From: Megamerina dolium
Lineage: Eukaryota > Arthropoda > Insecta > Diptera > Megamerinidae
Length of the DNA stretch: 64,000 nt
Assembly (NCBI GenBank): GCA_963854835.1
Contig: OY978529.1
Coordinates: 37,940,055 to 38,004,054 of the forward strand
Direction: 5' to 3'
Of this stretch, positions 46,461-57,756 are shown piece after piece (position 1 is the stretch's first letter; each line of letters begins with the position of its first letter). The position numbers and the translations under genes are program-made. Below the pieces are notes generated by a model, which saw only the letters and a program-made list of their open reading frames with translations, was not told the origin of the DNA and made no database searches.

Positions 46461-47205
46461 AATAGCAGTGTATTCAGATTACTTTCCCTATATTTAAATT
46501 TTATAAAAAAATTGTTTTTAAGCTCACAAAATTCCGTTTGAATTTTATTGTAGAACTACTATTTATCACTACTACAATACAATTTTATTGTACATAGACT
46601 ACGATTACTATTAGCAATCAATGTCACTGACAGTAACATATGCACTTGGTGTTATTGTTCTAAGTGGCTATGTACCTCTAGTAAGTGTAGAATTTTCATT
46701 TATATACCATATTCATTTTTTCAATATTCTTTCTTAGTGGGTAAATTCATCATCAATTTATTGTTCCATACATTTATCATCATTGCCAAACAGTGTGTGC
46801 CTTGTGGCATGCGACTCAGTGTATGCTAGGGTTTCTTAATGTATGAAACACGAGAGAGAAATTATATATGAGGCATACAACTTTTATTTTCAAATAATTA
46901 GTTTTGTTTTCTTTTATTTTACTTTGATTTGTTTTATTTTGATTTCACGGATTGATGTGTTAAAATGAGTGTTAAAGCGATCTTAGCGATCAGTGATATT
47001 TAATTGATCTACCTTTTCTATCAAAATCATAAAACATTTCAATTAATAAATTGTACAATATTTATAAATCCACTCCTTAATTAGAGTAAAATTTTTTTAA
47101 AGTGCAACTGTTTTGGACACCTTTTGGTGTAAATGGAGTACTAAAGATTTCATCACAACTTAAAAGGATTGCAGTGATTTTTTAAGTACCGATGGATTGT
47201 AATTA
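46461..47205. other. Intronic, no gene recognised
   Basis: AT-rich spacer before the mariner element. Nothing recognised. Confidence 0.7.
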
Positions 47206-47207
47206 TA

Positions 47208-48487
47208 AGGTGTAGTAAAAATCCACTATTTTTCCAATAGGTGGCATTAGTAATCTGTATCTCGCGTTTTATAAGTACGGGTTACGCTAGATGGTGTTAG
47301 AAAGATAGGATTTGGTACTAAGTAAACTTTTCAATACAGTTTTGTGATTGCTTGACTCAGTACTGTTTGAGTACGCATCAAAGATGGACACCAGTATAGA
47401 AAAAATACGCCATATTTTACATTTTTTCTTCGATAAAGGCGAAAACGCAAGCCAGACGACTGAAAATGTGAAAACTGTTTATGGTCCTGATACTGTAACA
47501 GCCAATCACGTGCAATTTTGGTTTCGTCGATTCCGTTCCGGTAATTTTGATGTCAAAGATGCACCACGCTCTGGAAGGCCAATTGTCGAAAATATCGGTA
47601 AAATAATGGAAATTGTCGAATCTGACCACTGTCATGTAAGCACTGTTTCTATTGCCCAGGAGCTAAATATTGCACAAAACCCCGTTTGGAACCATTTAAG
47701 TAAGGCTGGATACAAAAAGAAGCTCGATGTGTGGGTGCCACACGAGTTAACACAAAAAAACCTCATGGACCGAATTTCCCTTTGCGAATCGCTGATGAAT
47801 CCCAATAAAATCGATCTACTTCTGAAGCAGATGGTTACTGGTGATGAAAAGTGGGTCATGTACGAGAACATCAAGCGAAGACGGTCGTGGTCGAATCGCA
47901 GTGACCTGGCACAAACGGTGGCCAAGCCAGGATTGACGGTCAGGAAGGTTTTGCTATGTGTTTGTTGGCATTGGCAGGAATCATTTACTATGAGCTGCTC
48001 CCCTACGGTCAATCTCTTAATTCGGACCTGTACTGCCAACAATAGGACCGTCTGAAGGAAGCAATAGCCCAGAAATGGCCAGCTTTCGCCAATAGGAGAG
48101 GAATTGCGTTCCATCAGGACAACGCCAGGCCACACACATCGGTAGTGACTCGCCAGAAGCTCCGGGATCTTGGTTGGGAGGTTCTTATGCATCCACCTTA
48201 TAGTCCGGACCTAGCACCAAGTGATTACAACCTGTTCCTGTCTATGGCGATTGATTTTGCTGGTGAAAAATTCGCCTCAAGAGAAGCTTGTAAAAATCTA
48301 CTGTCCCAGTTTTTTGCCAATAGGGACGAGGGTCTCTATAAGAGTGGCATTATGAAACTAGCTTTAAAATGGTAACAAGTTACCGAACAAAACGGTGCAT
48401 ATATTAACTTAAATCGGATCATTCTAACTATACTAAATAAAACTTTAAATTTAATGCAAAAATAATGGATTTATTTTTACTACACTT
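47208..48487 (+). mobile_element. Mariner (DD34D) element, full length, inactive
   Basis: The element is 1,280 bp, the typical mariner size, flanked by TA (47206-47207 and 48488-48489). Imperfect inverted repeats start AAGGTGTAGTAAAAATCC on the left and AAGTGTAGTAAAAAT at the complement of the right end. The transposase reading frame runs on the plus strand but is broken once by a frameshift and once by a stop. It lies in the 18-kb intron of the DIP-type gene, opposite to that gene's direction. Confidence 0.9.
47384..48374 (+). pseudogene. Mariner DD34D transposase pseudogene
   Basis: Starting at MDTSIEKIRHILHFFFDKGE, the N-terminal domain includes WFRRFRSGNFDVKDAPRSGR, the classic mariner linker region. 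The catalytic residues are in VTGDEKWVMY, FHQDNARPHTS and YSPDLAPSDYNLF, with 34 residues between the second and third aspartates (DD34D). The frame shifts near 47978, where KVLLCVCWHW must continue as GIIYYELLPYGQ in another frame, and a TAG interrupts the sequence near 48040. The C-terminal part reads SREACKNLLSQFFANRDEGL. All three catalytic aspartates survive, but the protein cannot be made in one piece. Confidence 0.92.
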
Positions 48488-48489
48488 TA

Positions 48490-50109
48490 TATTATGGATT
48501 GATAAGGTACAGTTATATAAACTCGCATATTTTCTAAGGATTGATCAACGTTTATTATTCAAACCTTTCGCTCTTAACACCAAAAAACTCTTCATTGTGC
48601 AATATTTACATGAATCCTCCTTAGTTGAAGCGTTTGACTTTGAAATGGGAAATCAAAATTACGAAAACAATCTCAAAAAGATTGAGAAACACTTTCATAG
48701 GTTGATGTTACTCTACGATTTTTTTGATAATTTAAAAATGTTTTTTTTTTTGCTTTCGTTGAAATTTATAAAAATGATTATCCTTCAAAAGCTTCTCATA
48801 TACATATGTACCTATACATACATGTGAGTATATCATATAGGGTTCTTATTTCAAAGCCAACAAAGTCGTTGACTGGCTGGTTAACTAGCTGGCTGGCTGG
48901 CTGGCTGGCGTGATGCGTATCACATGCATGTCGAGCGCGTATTCTGGCACTGATTTTGTTTACTCACGTTTATTTGCTACCGCAAAACGTCATTCCTCAT
49001 GCTGTACTCATGTTGCTAATACTGTTGCTTGCTGTTGTGCAGTGAACTGTGCGATTTACTTGCTTTTCGTAAAGGTTTTTTTTGCTGCTGTTATTTTTTT
49101 CTTATTGAGCTCAGCTACCAGCTCCAAGTTGTTGTTGTTCTTGTTGTACATTGCTTGCGCGCTCGCAAGAATAAATTATTTTTAATTTATTTATTTGTAC
49201 AGGATTGTTTTTTCTTGCTTGTTTGTTGTTTGTTTTTCGTCTTCTGCTTCTTTTGCCTTTCGACTTTCGACTTTCCACGTTTTTTTTTTGTTCTCCAAGG
49301 ATTTAGCGTTAGCTTGTTGTCTGTTTCTTTGTTTGTTTATATGGTTTTATGGTTTGTTGTTATGTTGTTGGTATTTGGCAACATTTCAAATGAGATTTCT
49401 TTAAGGCAAGCATATAGCATAACATAATATAATAAATGATTTGTTCGTTTGACTTTACATACAATCAAGTATTGTACAAGTAACATAAGTGTGTAAACAT
49501 TTAAGTTGTTAACGTAATTTTAAATTGGTGGCTTTCCATCATTTATGCATGATGTTTTTCGTTTGTTTTTAATATGAAATTGTTTTCTTCTTCTTCTTAC
49601 ATATTACATATTATTAGCTGGTGCTACAATGATTTGTATTATGATGAGGATAGTAAATTGAAGAATGATAAATGAATTGTGCATTGTGATTTGGTAATCA
49701 ATAGTGGAAATAATAGAATTAAGTATGCATATATTTTATGAATTTTGTGATGCTTAGGGCATTTGATTTATTTGAAAATGTATTTAAAATGTATGGGTTT
49801 TTTGGATTTGAGCTTAATAAATTGGGTTTTTATTCCCAAGATCGTTGAGATGATACAGTATTTAAAGTCAGAAAATTGTGTTAAAAATAAAAAGCAACTC
49901 TAAAGGAACTTTGTGACGTATTGGCGGTTCGAAATTGACAAATATTTTTAGTTACCTGCTCAATAATATGAATATAATAATGGTAAAGAAACTTAGCCAA
50001 TGCTATTCAAAGCCTACACCGTCAATCACAGTGTCACGAAAATCTCTTAGCAAAGATATAATTGCTTGAGCTGCAAGAAGAGCCAAAATTCAGAGGCAAT
50101 AATTCATAC
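48490..50109. other. Intronic, no gene recognised
   Basis: T-rich tracts produce several overlapping open frames (48465-49427) of biased composition (Phe, Leu, Cys); none has a recognisable domain. Confidence 0.7.
48888..48909. repeat. (GGCT)n microsatellite
   Basis: About five GGCT units. A smaller (TTTG)n run is at 61456-61482. Confidence 0.93.
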
Positions 50110-50510
50110 TATAAGTTAGGTTAGGTTATGTGGACGCCCTCTCTCTGAGAGAACACACTTAGGCCAGAAATACCCATTGTTATACCATCGAGCTTCTCTT
50201 CCAATACTGTTGTGCGTATTAAATTTGAACAGCATTAGAAGGGACCTACTTATATTAGCTGGTTCCGAACGGCAGATCCCTTGTGACATCATTTTAACTT
50301 AGTTTTGTCACAGAGCTCATTTAAGAAGCATTTTTGGCATATTGTTACTGCCAGAAAACTTTCCAATTCTTGCCGGCAGGTGGGTACCGTTCGAAAGAAA
50401 AATCTTTTCGATATTAAATTTTGTTCTGCATCAGTCGGGGATTGAACCCAGTCGGGGGACATACTTTTTTCAATAGCCTTTTTTTGACAGATCACGTGTG
50501 AGTCGTGCCA
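50110..50510 (-). repeat. SINE-like element, second copy (inverted)
   Basis: On the minus strand a B-box-like GGGTTCAATCCCCGAC (about 50437-50452) is followed by the same body as at 757-1130: CCGTTCGGAACCAGCTAATA, ATAAGTAGGTCCCTTCTAAT and CAGTATTGGAAGAGAAGCTC. It ends near 50110 with CCTAACCTAACC. The A-box side is diverged. The DD41D-type pseudogene starts immediately to the right. Confidence 0.75.
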
Positions 50511-50512
50511 TG

Positions 50513-51600
50513 CTGTCATGTTATTTTTGTTTAGTATTGTTTGGCATTTCATCATGGAAAGACTTACACCTGAACAACGTTTACAAATCGTTCAACTTTA
50601 TTACGAAAATTCACGTTCTGTGAGGAATGTGTTCCGTGCACTTCGCTCAACTTATGGTCAACATAATCGGCCTACTGAGCGTACTATTCGCAACACCATC
50701 ACCCATCTTGAGACCCAGCATTCATTATTGGATAATATTCGACCGAATAGACCACGTCCAGCACGCAGTGAAGAAAATATAGCGGTCGTAGCTGAGAGTG
50801 TACACGAAGATCGTGGAAAGTCGATTCGGCGCCATTCGCAGAAACTCGAACTGACGTATGGAACGACTTGGCGCATTTTACATCGAGATCTTAAATTGAA
50901 AGCGTACAAAATACAGCTTGTGCAAGAACTGAAGCCGCCCGACTTTCCCAAGCGACATCGCTTCGCTCTATGGGCTCTTGAAAAGTTCCAAGAAGATTCG
51001 ACGTTTTCGAGCCAAATTTTGTTCAGCGATGAGGCCCATTTCTGGCTCAATGGGTATATAAACAAGCAAAATTGCCGCATTTGGAACGAAGAGCAACCTG
51101 AAGAGATTCAACAGCTGCCACTTTATCCAGAAAAAACAACGGTTTGGTGTGGTTTGTGTGCCAGAGAAATCATCGGTCCATATTTCTTCAAAAATGATGC
51201 CGGTGAGAACGTAACCGTCAATGTAACCGTAACCGTTATCGTGCTATGATATCCGACTATTTGATGCCTAAAATTGAAGCTCGTGATCTCGACGACATTT
51301 GGTTTCAACAAGACGGCGCCACTTTATTGAGAGAACACTTGGGTGAGCAGATAATTTCACGTTTTGGGTCGGTCGATTGGCCACCAAGATCGTGTGATAT
51401 CACACCGTTAGACTTTTTCCAATTCACTTTTTTTCGATTCAGGCCTTGGAGCAAAACATCACGCGTGCCAGTTACCAGTCGAAATGCTCGAACGAGTCAT
51501 CGAAAATTGGGCCCAACCCAAGGTTCATCTGTAGTAATAAAAAGATACATAAATTCCTTTTTGTCCCTTTTAAATGCTCCAAATTTTGCTGAATAAGAAA
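50513..51600 (+). pseudogene. Second DD41D-type transposase, decayed
   Basis: A clearly different member of the same group as the element at 28.5 kb. The frame from the ATG at 50554 begins MERLTPEQRLQIVQLYYENS and keeps HTH-type sequence, FSDEAHFWLNGYINKQNCRI and PYFFKNDAGENVTVN. Near 51215-51240 a small tandem duplication (GTAACC-type) shifts the frame, after which ISDYLMPKIEARDLDDIWFQ and QDGAT follow. The CHT segment after QDGAT is deleted, WPPRSCDITPLDFF follows, and further deletions precede the end (about 51534, EMLERVIENWAQPKVHL). I could not find inverted repeats. It abuts a SINE-like element on its left. Confidence 0.88.
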
Positions 51601-52803
51601 TATTTGAAAGTGATTTTGTTTGATTGTCAGCGAATCCAGCACGTATTGTGCACATAGTTTTTCAAGAATTTCATTTAAAATTACATTTACTCATTCAGTC
51701 ACACTGCCTAATTCGATGCTTAAAAACTCGAATAATTTTCTTTCGGTTATTCGTCGATCTTCCAAAATAATATCCTTTTAATATATGATATTTAAACTCA
51801 ATTCTGGATTGACCTTTAATGTTATGGTGTAGCTTTTTCAACTCTATCATTCCAAATTCGTGTATGGTAGCAAATGATGTGGTCTAATCATGGAGCAGTT
51901 AAACAAACTATTAAAAAAATATCTTCTAATCAGCATATAGTACATTTTTTCTCTAGTTTGTAGCTCTTCATCATGAAGATAATTATAAAATATATTAGTT
52001 TTAATATGAATCTACCAGTAATGAGGTTCTATTTTCTTCTAAATCGTTCTAGTACAGTTTTTATGGTCCCATCAATTTTACTATACTAAAATTATAAACT
52101 AACAATTATAATTAGAGAAAAATTAGAGCATTCAAAGGTACAGCTAATCGAGCATATGCTAAGAAAAGTTTATAGAGTACGCTGTAGTTATAACCAGTAT
52201 AAAGTGATTTAAAGTATTTATATGCAACTATGATTCTGTTTTTATTTTGCTTAAAAATTACTATATCTACAGCGAGTACCTACTAGTGTAAAGTGAATTA
52301 TTCTTTTTATATATGATTTGGTTTTCAATTCAAATTTCAAAATTTATGTCATTATTTATTAATCTATATTTTGAAACAAAACCACTAATTTTAATCATTG
52401 TTTTATATAACATACTAATTTAATATTAAATTAAATAATATAATTTGTTTTTTTTTCCGTATAAAATGCAACGCCTTTTTTTGTTTTTCTTTTTTTTTAA
52501 TAAAGTTTTTAATATTAATTAAAGTCATATACTATTTTTGCAAATAGTATATATCTCATATACCACAGAGTTGGGGAGAAAATATGTTTGTGTTAAAAAT
52601 TTAATAAAAATTACTCTCATACTCTTGCTATTATTATTACTATTGCTTTTTTGTACGAAAAACCTTCACTAAATTATTCAGTTAAAATTTTTTTGTCGGC
52701 ACACATTTTTTTTTCCCCGTATAAATTCAATATGATTTCAACGGAAATCTTCATCATCATCATTATCATCATGCGATATTTTTACATATATAAATATACT
52801 CAC
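51601..52803. other. Intronic, no gene recognised
   Basis: AT-rich start of the 18-kb intron downstream of the Ig1 exon. Contains an ATC run near 52752. Confidence 0.7.
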
Positions 52804-53020
52804 CGACAACATTTAAATATCCGAATTGTGTTTTTGCCGTCACTGTATTTATTTGACACATATAACGTCCTTTATCCTCTTCATGCACATTGTTTATGTG
52901 TAAATACCAGGTGCGATGACGATCATGCTTATCGTGTGTCACACTGATACGTGGATTACGCGTTATTACGTGATTGTGTACGGTCAATATGGCCGATTGT
53001 TCGAAATGCATCCAGGCTAC
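52804..53020 (-). CDS. DIP-type gene exon: second half of Ig1
   Basis: This exon encodes about 72 residues beginning VAWMHFEQSAIL and ending near FGYLNVV. It carries the Ig tryptophan (VAW) and the DxGxYxC motif (EDKGRYMC), so it is the second half of an Ig V-type domain. The conserved first cysteine must be in an upstream exon. The acceptor is TTTTTGTAG/GTA with a T-rich tract. A second AG 4 nt downstream is possible, but the first preserves phase 0 and the expected VAW. The donor is GTCG/GTGAGT. The exon ends one base into a valine codon, completed by TG at the start of the next exon 18 kb away. No in-frame partner for the missing half was found between here and 64000. Confidence 0.93.
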
Positions 53021-54049
53021 CTACAAAAATAAAAACAAAGAAAGAAAGTAAAAAAAAAATATATATCTCTTATACATATAATAGAGATTGAACTAAAGAA
53101 TGTCATTGTGTAGTTGATATTTTTGAGTTGCTGCTTTAGCATTGGCATATAATTTATATGCATATGCCTGTGTAATTGTAAATATTTTTTATATAAATTG
53201 CATGAAATTCCAGTTAAAATGAAATTAAAACTTTTAAATTATCTAACATGTAATACAAATCAAATAAATAATCTACACCGTTAGAAAAAAACAAGCCATA
53301 ACACTTATATATTTAATACCCATAGTATTGCATACTGTTAGGCGTAGATTTTTGTCAGTTATGCATCTATCATGTACGATATAATTCTCGATGTAATGAG
53401 TCGTTGTTGTATCTATGAATGAATGTAATAATAATAAACAACTTTAAAATATTATTGCCTGATCTTGGCTGGTTGAGTTAGTTATTTTTCAATAAAAAAA
53501 TGTCACTTTTCAAATGTTTTTTGATTCTGTTAAAAGTAAGAATTACGAGAAATAAATATAAACTCCATTGCATCTTTAAAAAGTTGAACTTGTGAAAGTT
53601 TAATTTTCTTTCATTTGTTCTTTAAAAAGAGTTATTATTGTTCTTACCCTTTAAGACTATTTTATACTGTTCATATACAATATAAAAGTCCTATGTGGCA
53701 CCTGCGACAAACAGTTGACTTCATAATTTGTAATGACTAACTTATTCAGTATTACGATTTGAAAAATGTTTCACTTTGATTTACTTGAAAATAGTTTTTT
53801 TTTTGTTGATGGGAATAAAAGTTTACTTCTTTGTTGATTTGTATTTATTGGTATTGTGATTGTTCAATGAATCGCATATAGTGCATGTACTATATATATA
53901 TGTATATAGAACTATATAAAGTATGTATATTAAGGTGTGTTAAATTGTATGAAGCAATATTTTTCCAATTGGTTCAATGAAAAATATAAAATTTGAATCA
54001 TCTTCAGGAAGCACAAAGGAAGAATTGAGTTTGACTCACTGACTTTTTT
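53021..54049. other. Upstream intron, no exon found
   Basis: I looked here for the first half of Ig1 on the minus strand and found none. Confidence 0.65.
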
Positions 54050-54650
54050 AGATTTTTACAAAATAATCAATTTTGTATGGGTGGCCTCTGAAGGAGTGCA
54101 GATCGGGGGTAAATATGCTGAGACGAAGTGTTAATAATAGAAAATTAATGGGTGTTAAGTATATATTTCACCGCTCTATCGATCGTGATGGTCGATTTTC
54201 TTCATTTTGTATGAGAGTTCCTTTGAGGAGTGGAGATAGAGGTTTAGTGTATTCAGAGAAAATGTTGAAAAGAAAAAATTAATGGGGGTCAATCTACGTA
54301 TCACTACTCTATGGGCAAAGCCTGGAGTTATTTGTAAATTTTGTTATTTGTATGGGAGTCCTCGTAAATGGTCGAAATAGAGGGTAAATATATTCCCATG
54401 AAATATTGTCATATTTTTCACCACTCTGGAGACGATTACTGTTTATTATAGGTATATTTGTAGATTTTCAGATATATTTGTGTTTATTTTATATAGGAGT
54501 AGCCTTAAGGTGTGGAGATAGCGCGTAAATATGTTCGGAGGAAATATTCAGAAGGAAAAATTAATTGCGGTCCTTTTAAGGGGTGGAGAGATGTGATTAA
54601 TATGTTAAATTCTTGGGGAGCTATGGGGTTTTTTGTCGATTTTCAAGCAT
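54050..54650 (-). repeat. Diffuse tandem repeats, family C (inverted)
   Basis: Inverted units with TTTTGTATGGGTGGCCTCTG, AAAATTAATGGGTGTTAAG, TTTTGTATGAGAGTTCCTTT, GAGGAGTGGAGATAGAGG and TTGTATGGGAGTCCTCG, about 140-170 bp apart. Short open frames inside are not shared between units. Confidence 0.65.
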
Positions 54651-56301
54651 TTCATAGTGAAAATTAAAACATAACTAAAAAATAGTAGCTACTATTTTGA
54701 CAAATTATCCATACCAAACGTAGTTAAGTAGTGAATAGCTAAATTAAGGTTCGAATGTCTTTAAATTTTAATTGTTGATTTTTGGACAAAATGGTTAATA
54801 CATTTAAATGCAGTTTACATTTACTATTTAAGACTTCACTGAGCTAATTATTATAAAGTTTTCTTTAGGAGCCTTCATTAGTGAAGTTCTAATAATTCTA
54901 TATAATCCGAATTGTATTTTTTTCTGAAATTTAAAACGTACTACATTAAGAGTTAAATTTTCCATACAACTTTCAACCACTGAATATTTCCAATGTAAAT
55001 TGCTTACTTTACAAAGAAATATACAATAGTTAATTCGAAAGAGAAAAGAAAATATAAAGGAAATGAAAAAATTGAATAATAATTTAATTTATTGTTACTT
55101 CACACTGTGTCTGTTTCAAGTCTACTATTCCACTATGCCTGGAAATCATATGTATATCTTCTGAAAGAAAATAATTGAAAAAGAAAAAAGAAAATCAAAT
55201 ACCGCAATCAACAAATATACATCAGCCCAATTTACACCTCTTTCAGCCAAGTGAGATCTTCAATAAAATGAAAAACAAAGAGAATATCTACTTTACAATG
55301 CCACAAATCGCATCCTTAGAGGCATAAACTATGCAACAAGAAAAAAAAGTATAATTTGATGTGGCAACAAAAAGAAAAAAAAAAAAAGAAACAGAAAGGC
55401 AGTTGGCAGTTGGCCTAGTCATTGGCGGTAGAGTCGAAATGTTGCCAATTTCTGGCATGCAAGATGGTACAGAAAAGAAGAGAATTAGAGGTGGAAAATA
55501 AAAGAGCATCAGATGAAAATAAGTAATGGACGAAATTAAATCTAGACAAAATGAAAAGAAAGGGCAGAATATGTTTAAATAAAAAATCGACAAGAAAAAA
55601 GTGAAGTTATTTTTTTGCTTTCTTACTCCATTTATTCCATTTATTCCATTTGTATTTTTTGTTTTTTTTTTTTTCTCAAATTCAAAGTACTCAAAGTAAC
55701 AATTGTATTTTGCCGAAGGCACGGTTGCATCTCGCTTAATACAATTTCACACATTTTTTCATCCCTTTGCAAACTCTAAATGAACAATCAACAAAAGAAA
55801 GGCAACCAAAATCTAAAGAATTATTCAATATGAAAGATTAAAGTTTGTTTAAACAAAAATTATACAATATTGAATATTTAAAATCGTTAAAACAGCAAAT
55901 ATAAATTCCCGATTGACAGAAAAATCAATCATTTCTATTTTAAATAAAGTCAAATTAATTTTTAAAGCATTACATTCCCATCGTACACTCAACAGTGCGT
56001 TGAAGTAACAGATATGAAATTCTTTTAGTAGCTACTTAATCGTGATGTGACATTCATACACATATTTATGCATAGACACGCTTATAAAAATAAAGCGAAA
56101 GAAAAGGAGTAGAAAACGAATAATATGAATACTCATAGTACTCACACGAATACGACACCAATTTTCAACAACATACATGTCAGACAAGACACATGTATCT
56201 ACTTAAAGTAGCAACAACACAAGAATAAAATGAAGGGGATGTACGAATCGAATAAAATTTCCTATAAATAAAATTAGGAAGCCGAAAGAGTCTATGCGCA
56301 A

Positions 56302-56303
<2 letters not shown>
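54651..56303. other. Upstream intron, no gene recognised
   Basis: AT-rich. A 144-codon minus-strand open frame at 55288-55722 consists largely of poly(T)-encoded Phe and poly(A)-encoded Lys and has no domain. Confidence 0.7.
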
Positions 56304-56354
<51 letters not shown>

Positions 56355-56355
56355 T

Positions 56356-56443
<88 letters not shown>
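56304..56443. repeat. Long (TA)n microsatellite
   Basis: About 140 bases of nearly pure TA dinucleotide, interrupted only near 56348-56360 by CA steps. Self-complementary, so liable to cruciform formation and length change, and its assembled length may be unreliable. Confidence 0.98.
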
Positions 56444-56446
<3 letters not shown>

Positions 56447-56559
56447 ATAGTGGTATTGAATACTGTATAGGAAATGTAGAGAATCCCTAAAATTCCAAGC
56501 TTCAGGTTGATAATGTCATATTTATATATTGGTGGGAAAAGTGTAAAAATACACAGAAT

Positions 56560-57260
56560 TAGGCATATTTTTATATGGGAGATAGGCGTAATTTTCATTT
56601 GATTAAGTTAATTTTTTAATAATATAATTTTTTTAATCAGTCTAGCTTCAGATGTCAGATGTTTAGTTCCATAGCTAAATATTTTCATGCGAAAAGTTTG
56701 AAAGTACGTATTGTTCAAAACATTTTTATATGGGGGGTAGGCGTCATTTTTATCCGATTATGCCCATTTTATAATATGCTAACTTTCTACTCATGTTATG
56801 TTTACACAAAATGTTTCAACTTGATCGCTTTATATTTTCGTGCGAAGAGTGTAAAAAAACTCTTTTTAAAACGTAATTTTGTATGGGAGGTAGGCGCAAA
56901 TATTGGCCAATTGTACCCATTTTATAGTAAGTTATCTGTAGTATCAAATTATTTTCACACACTAAGTTTCATTTTGATAGCTTTATATTTTCGAGTAAAA
57001 CATTTGAAAAAACTCATGTAAAAACACACTTTTGTATGGCAGGTAGGCGTGATTAACAGCCGATTGCACCCATTTTATGATATGTGAACTCAATAATCAA
57101 AATATTTTTATATGTCGAGTCTCAGTTCGATAGATTTATATTTTCTCATAAAAAGTGTGAAGAAATAGATTTAAATTAACTTTATGCACCAAGTTTTCGT
57201 TCAATAGCGTCATATTTCTGCACAAAAAGTATGAAAAACTCATCGAATAATATACGTTTT
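56560..57260 (+). repeat. Diffuse tandem repeats, family D
   Basis: Three or four units carry TTTTTATATGGGAGATAGGC, TTGTATGGGAGGTAGGCG, a CCGATTATGCCCATTTT-like segment and TTTCATTTTGATAGC. Unit length is roughly 150-180 bp. This is the best preserved block of the family. An open frame of 120 codons inside it is not conserved between units and is not a gene. Confidence 0.7.
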
Positions 57261-57409
57261 ATTTTTAGGAATAGAAAATCGTGATAATGACGTTTTTTTT
57301 TTTTTCAAAAATGTATAATAAAAATATTTATTTGAATAAAGCAAGGTCTAAGTCTCTATGTTACTGCCAAATACAAGCGAAACAAAATCTGCAAGTAAGC
57401 CCTCACATA

Positions 57410-57756
57410 AAGGGTTATCCATTTCGCGGTTTCAAAAGTATAGGGCTAGAATTCGACATCTGTCAAACTGAGTTGTTCAAATAATTTCTTTCTTTTTCAG
57501 TTCAAAGTCTGACATTTGCGAAAATGGATCGCTTAACTATCGCACAACGCATTAAAATTGTAAAAACCTACTACAAAAATGGTGATTCTGCAACAGCCAC
57601 ATATCGTGCTTTAAGAGGAGATTATGGTTTACATAATCGTCCAACTACGCAAGCAATTGGCAAAATTGTGAAGAAATATGAAGAGACTGGATCGGTTACA
57701 GATATTGTAAGGCCTGTGCATCATCGTTTCGCTCGTACCACCGAAAATATCGCCGA
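57410..57756 (+). pseudogene. Truncated copy of the rosa-like DD41D element (left end only)
   Basis: From 57410 (left inverted repeat, preceded by TA at 57408-57409) to about 57756 the sequence is almost identical to 28476-28820, including the transposase start (MDRLTIAQRIKIVKTYYKNG at 57524). Similarity stops after the TTENIA codons, followed by a short imperfect duplication and unrelated DNA. The right end and catalytic domain are absent. Its closeness to the 28.5-kb copy shows the family moved recently. Confidence 0.9.

Larger units (their letters stand above)
2670..53020 (-). other. DIP-family Ig cell-surface gene (partial gene span, five exons)
   Basis: Five minus-strand exons join in phase (217, 159, 129, 151 and 143 nt) into about 266 residues with no stop. 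They cover the second half of one Ig domain and two complete Ig domains, in the order Ig1-Ig2-Ig3. The family is known: Dpr-interacting proteins (DIPs) are neuronal cell-surface molecules that bind Dpr partners to specify synaptic wiring, and are secreted through a signal peptide and membrane-anchored at the C terminus. Diagnostic pieces seen here are DKGRYMCQINT in Ig1, SLRCRASGSP with KWKRDD in Ig2, MGAYLCIASNGVPP, IECFTEAHPTSLNYW and CVAKNPRGETDG in Ig3. The sequence looks most like the insect DIP epsilon/zeta/eta group from memory, but I cannot choose a paralogue without a search. The signal peptide, the first half of Ig1 and the C-terminal tail are not in the recognised exons. The large introns are filled with transposons. 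Confidence 0.93.

Noticed and set aside
48465..49427. Overlapping plus-strand open frames of up to 132 codons
   Set aside because: Composition is driven by T-rich tracts; no domain and no conserved splice context.
55288..55722. 144-codon minus-strand open frame
   Set aside because: Mostly poly(Phe)/poly(Lys) from homopolymer tracts; it resembled an Ig exon at first but lacks the VAW partner and cysteine spacing.
56140..56215. Possible exon end with GTGAGT donor on the minus strand (text ENWCRIR)
   Set aside because: The cysteine would sit only a few residues from VAW, which does not fit Ig domain spacing.
56203..56598. 131-codon minus-strand frame rich in Tyr-Ile
   Set aside because: It is the translation of the (TA)n microsatellite.
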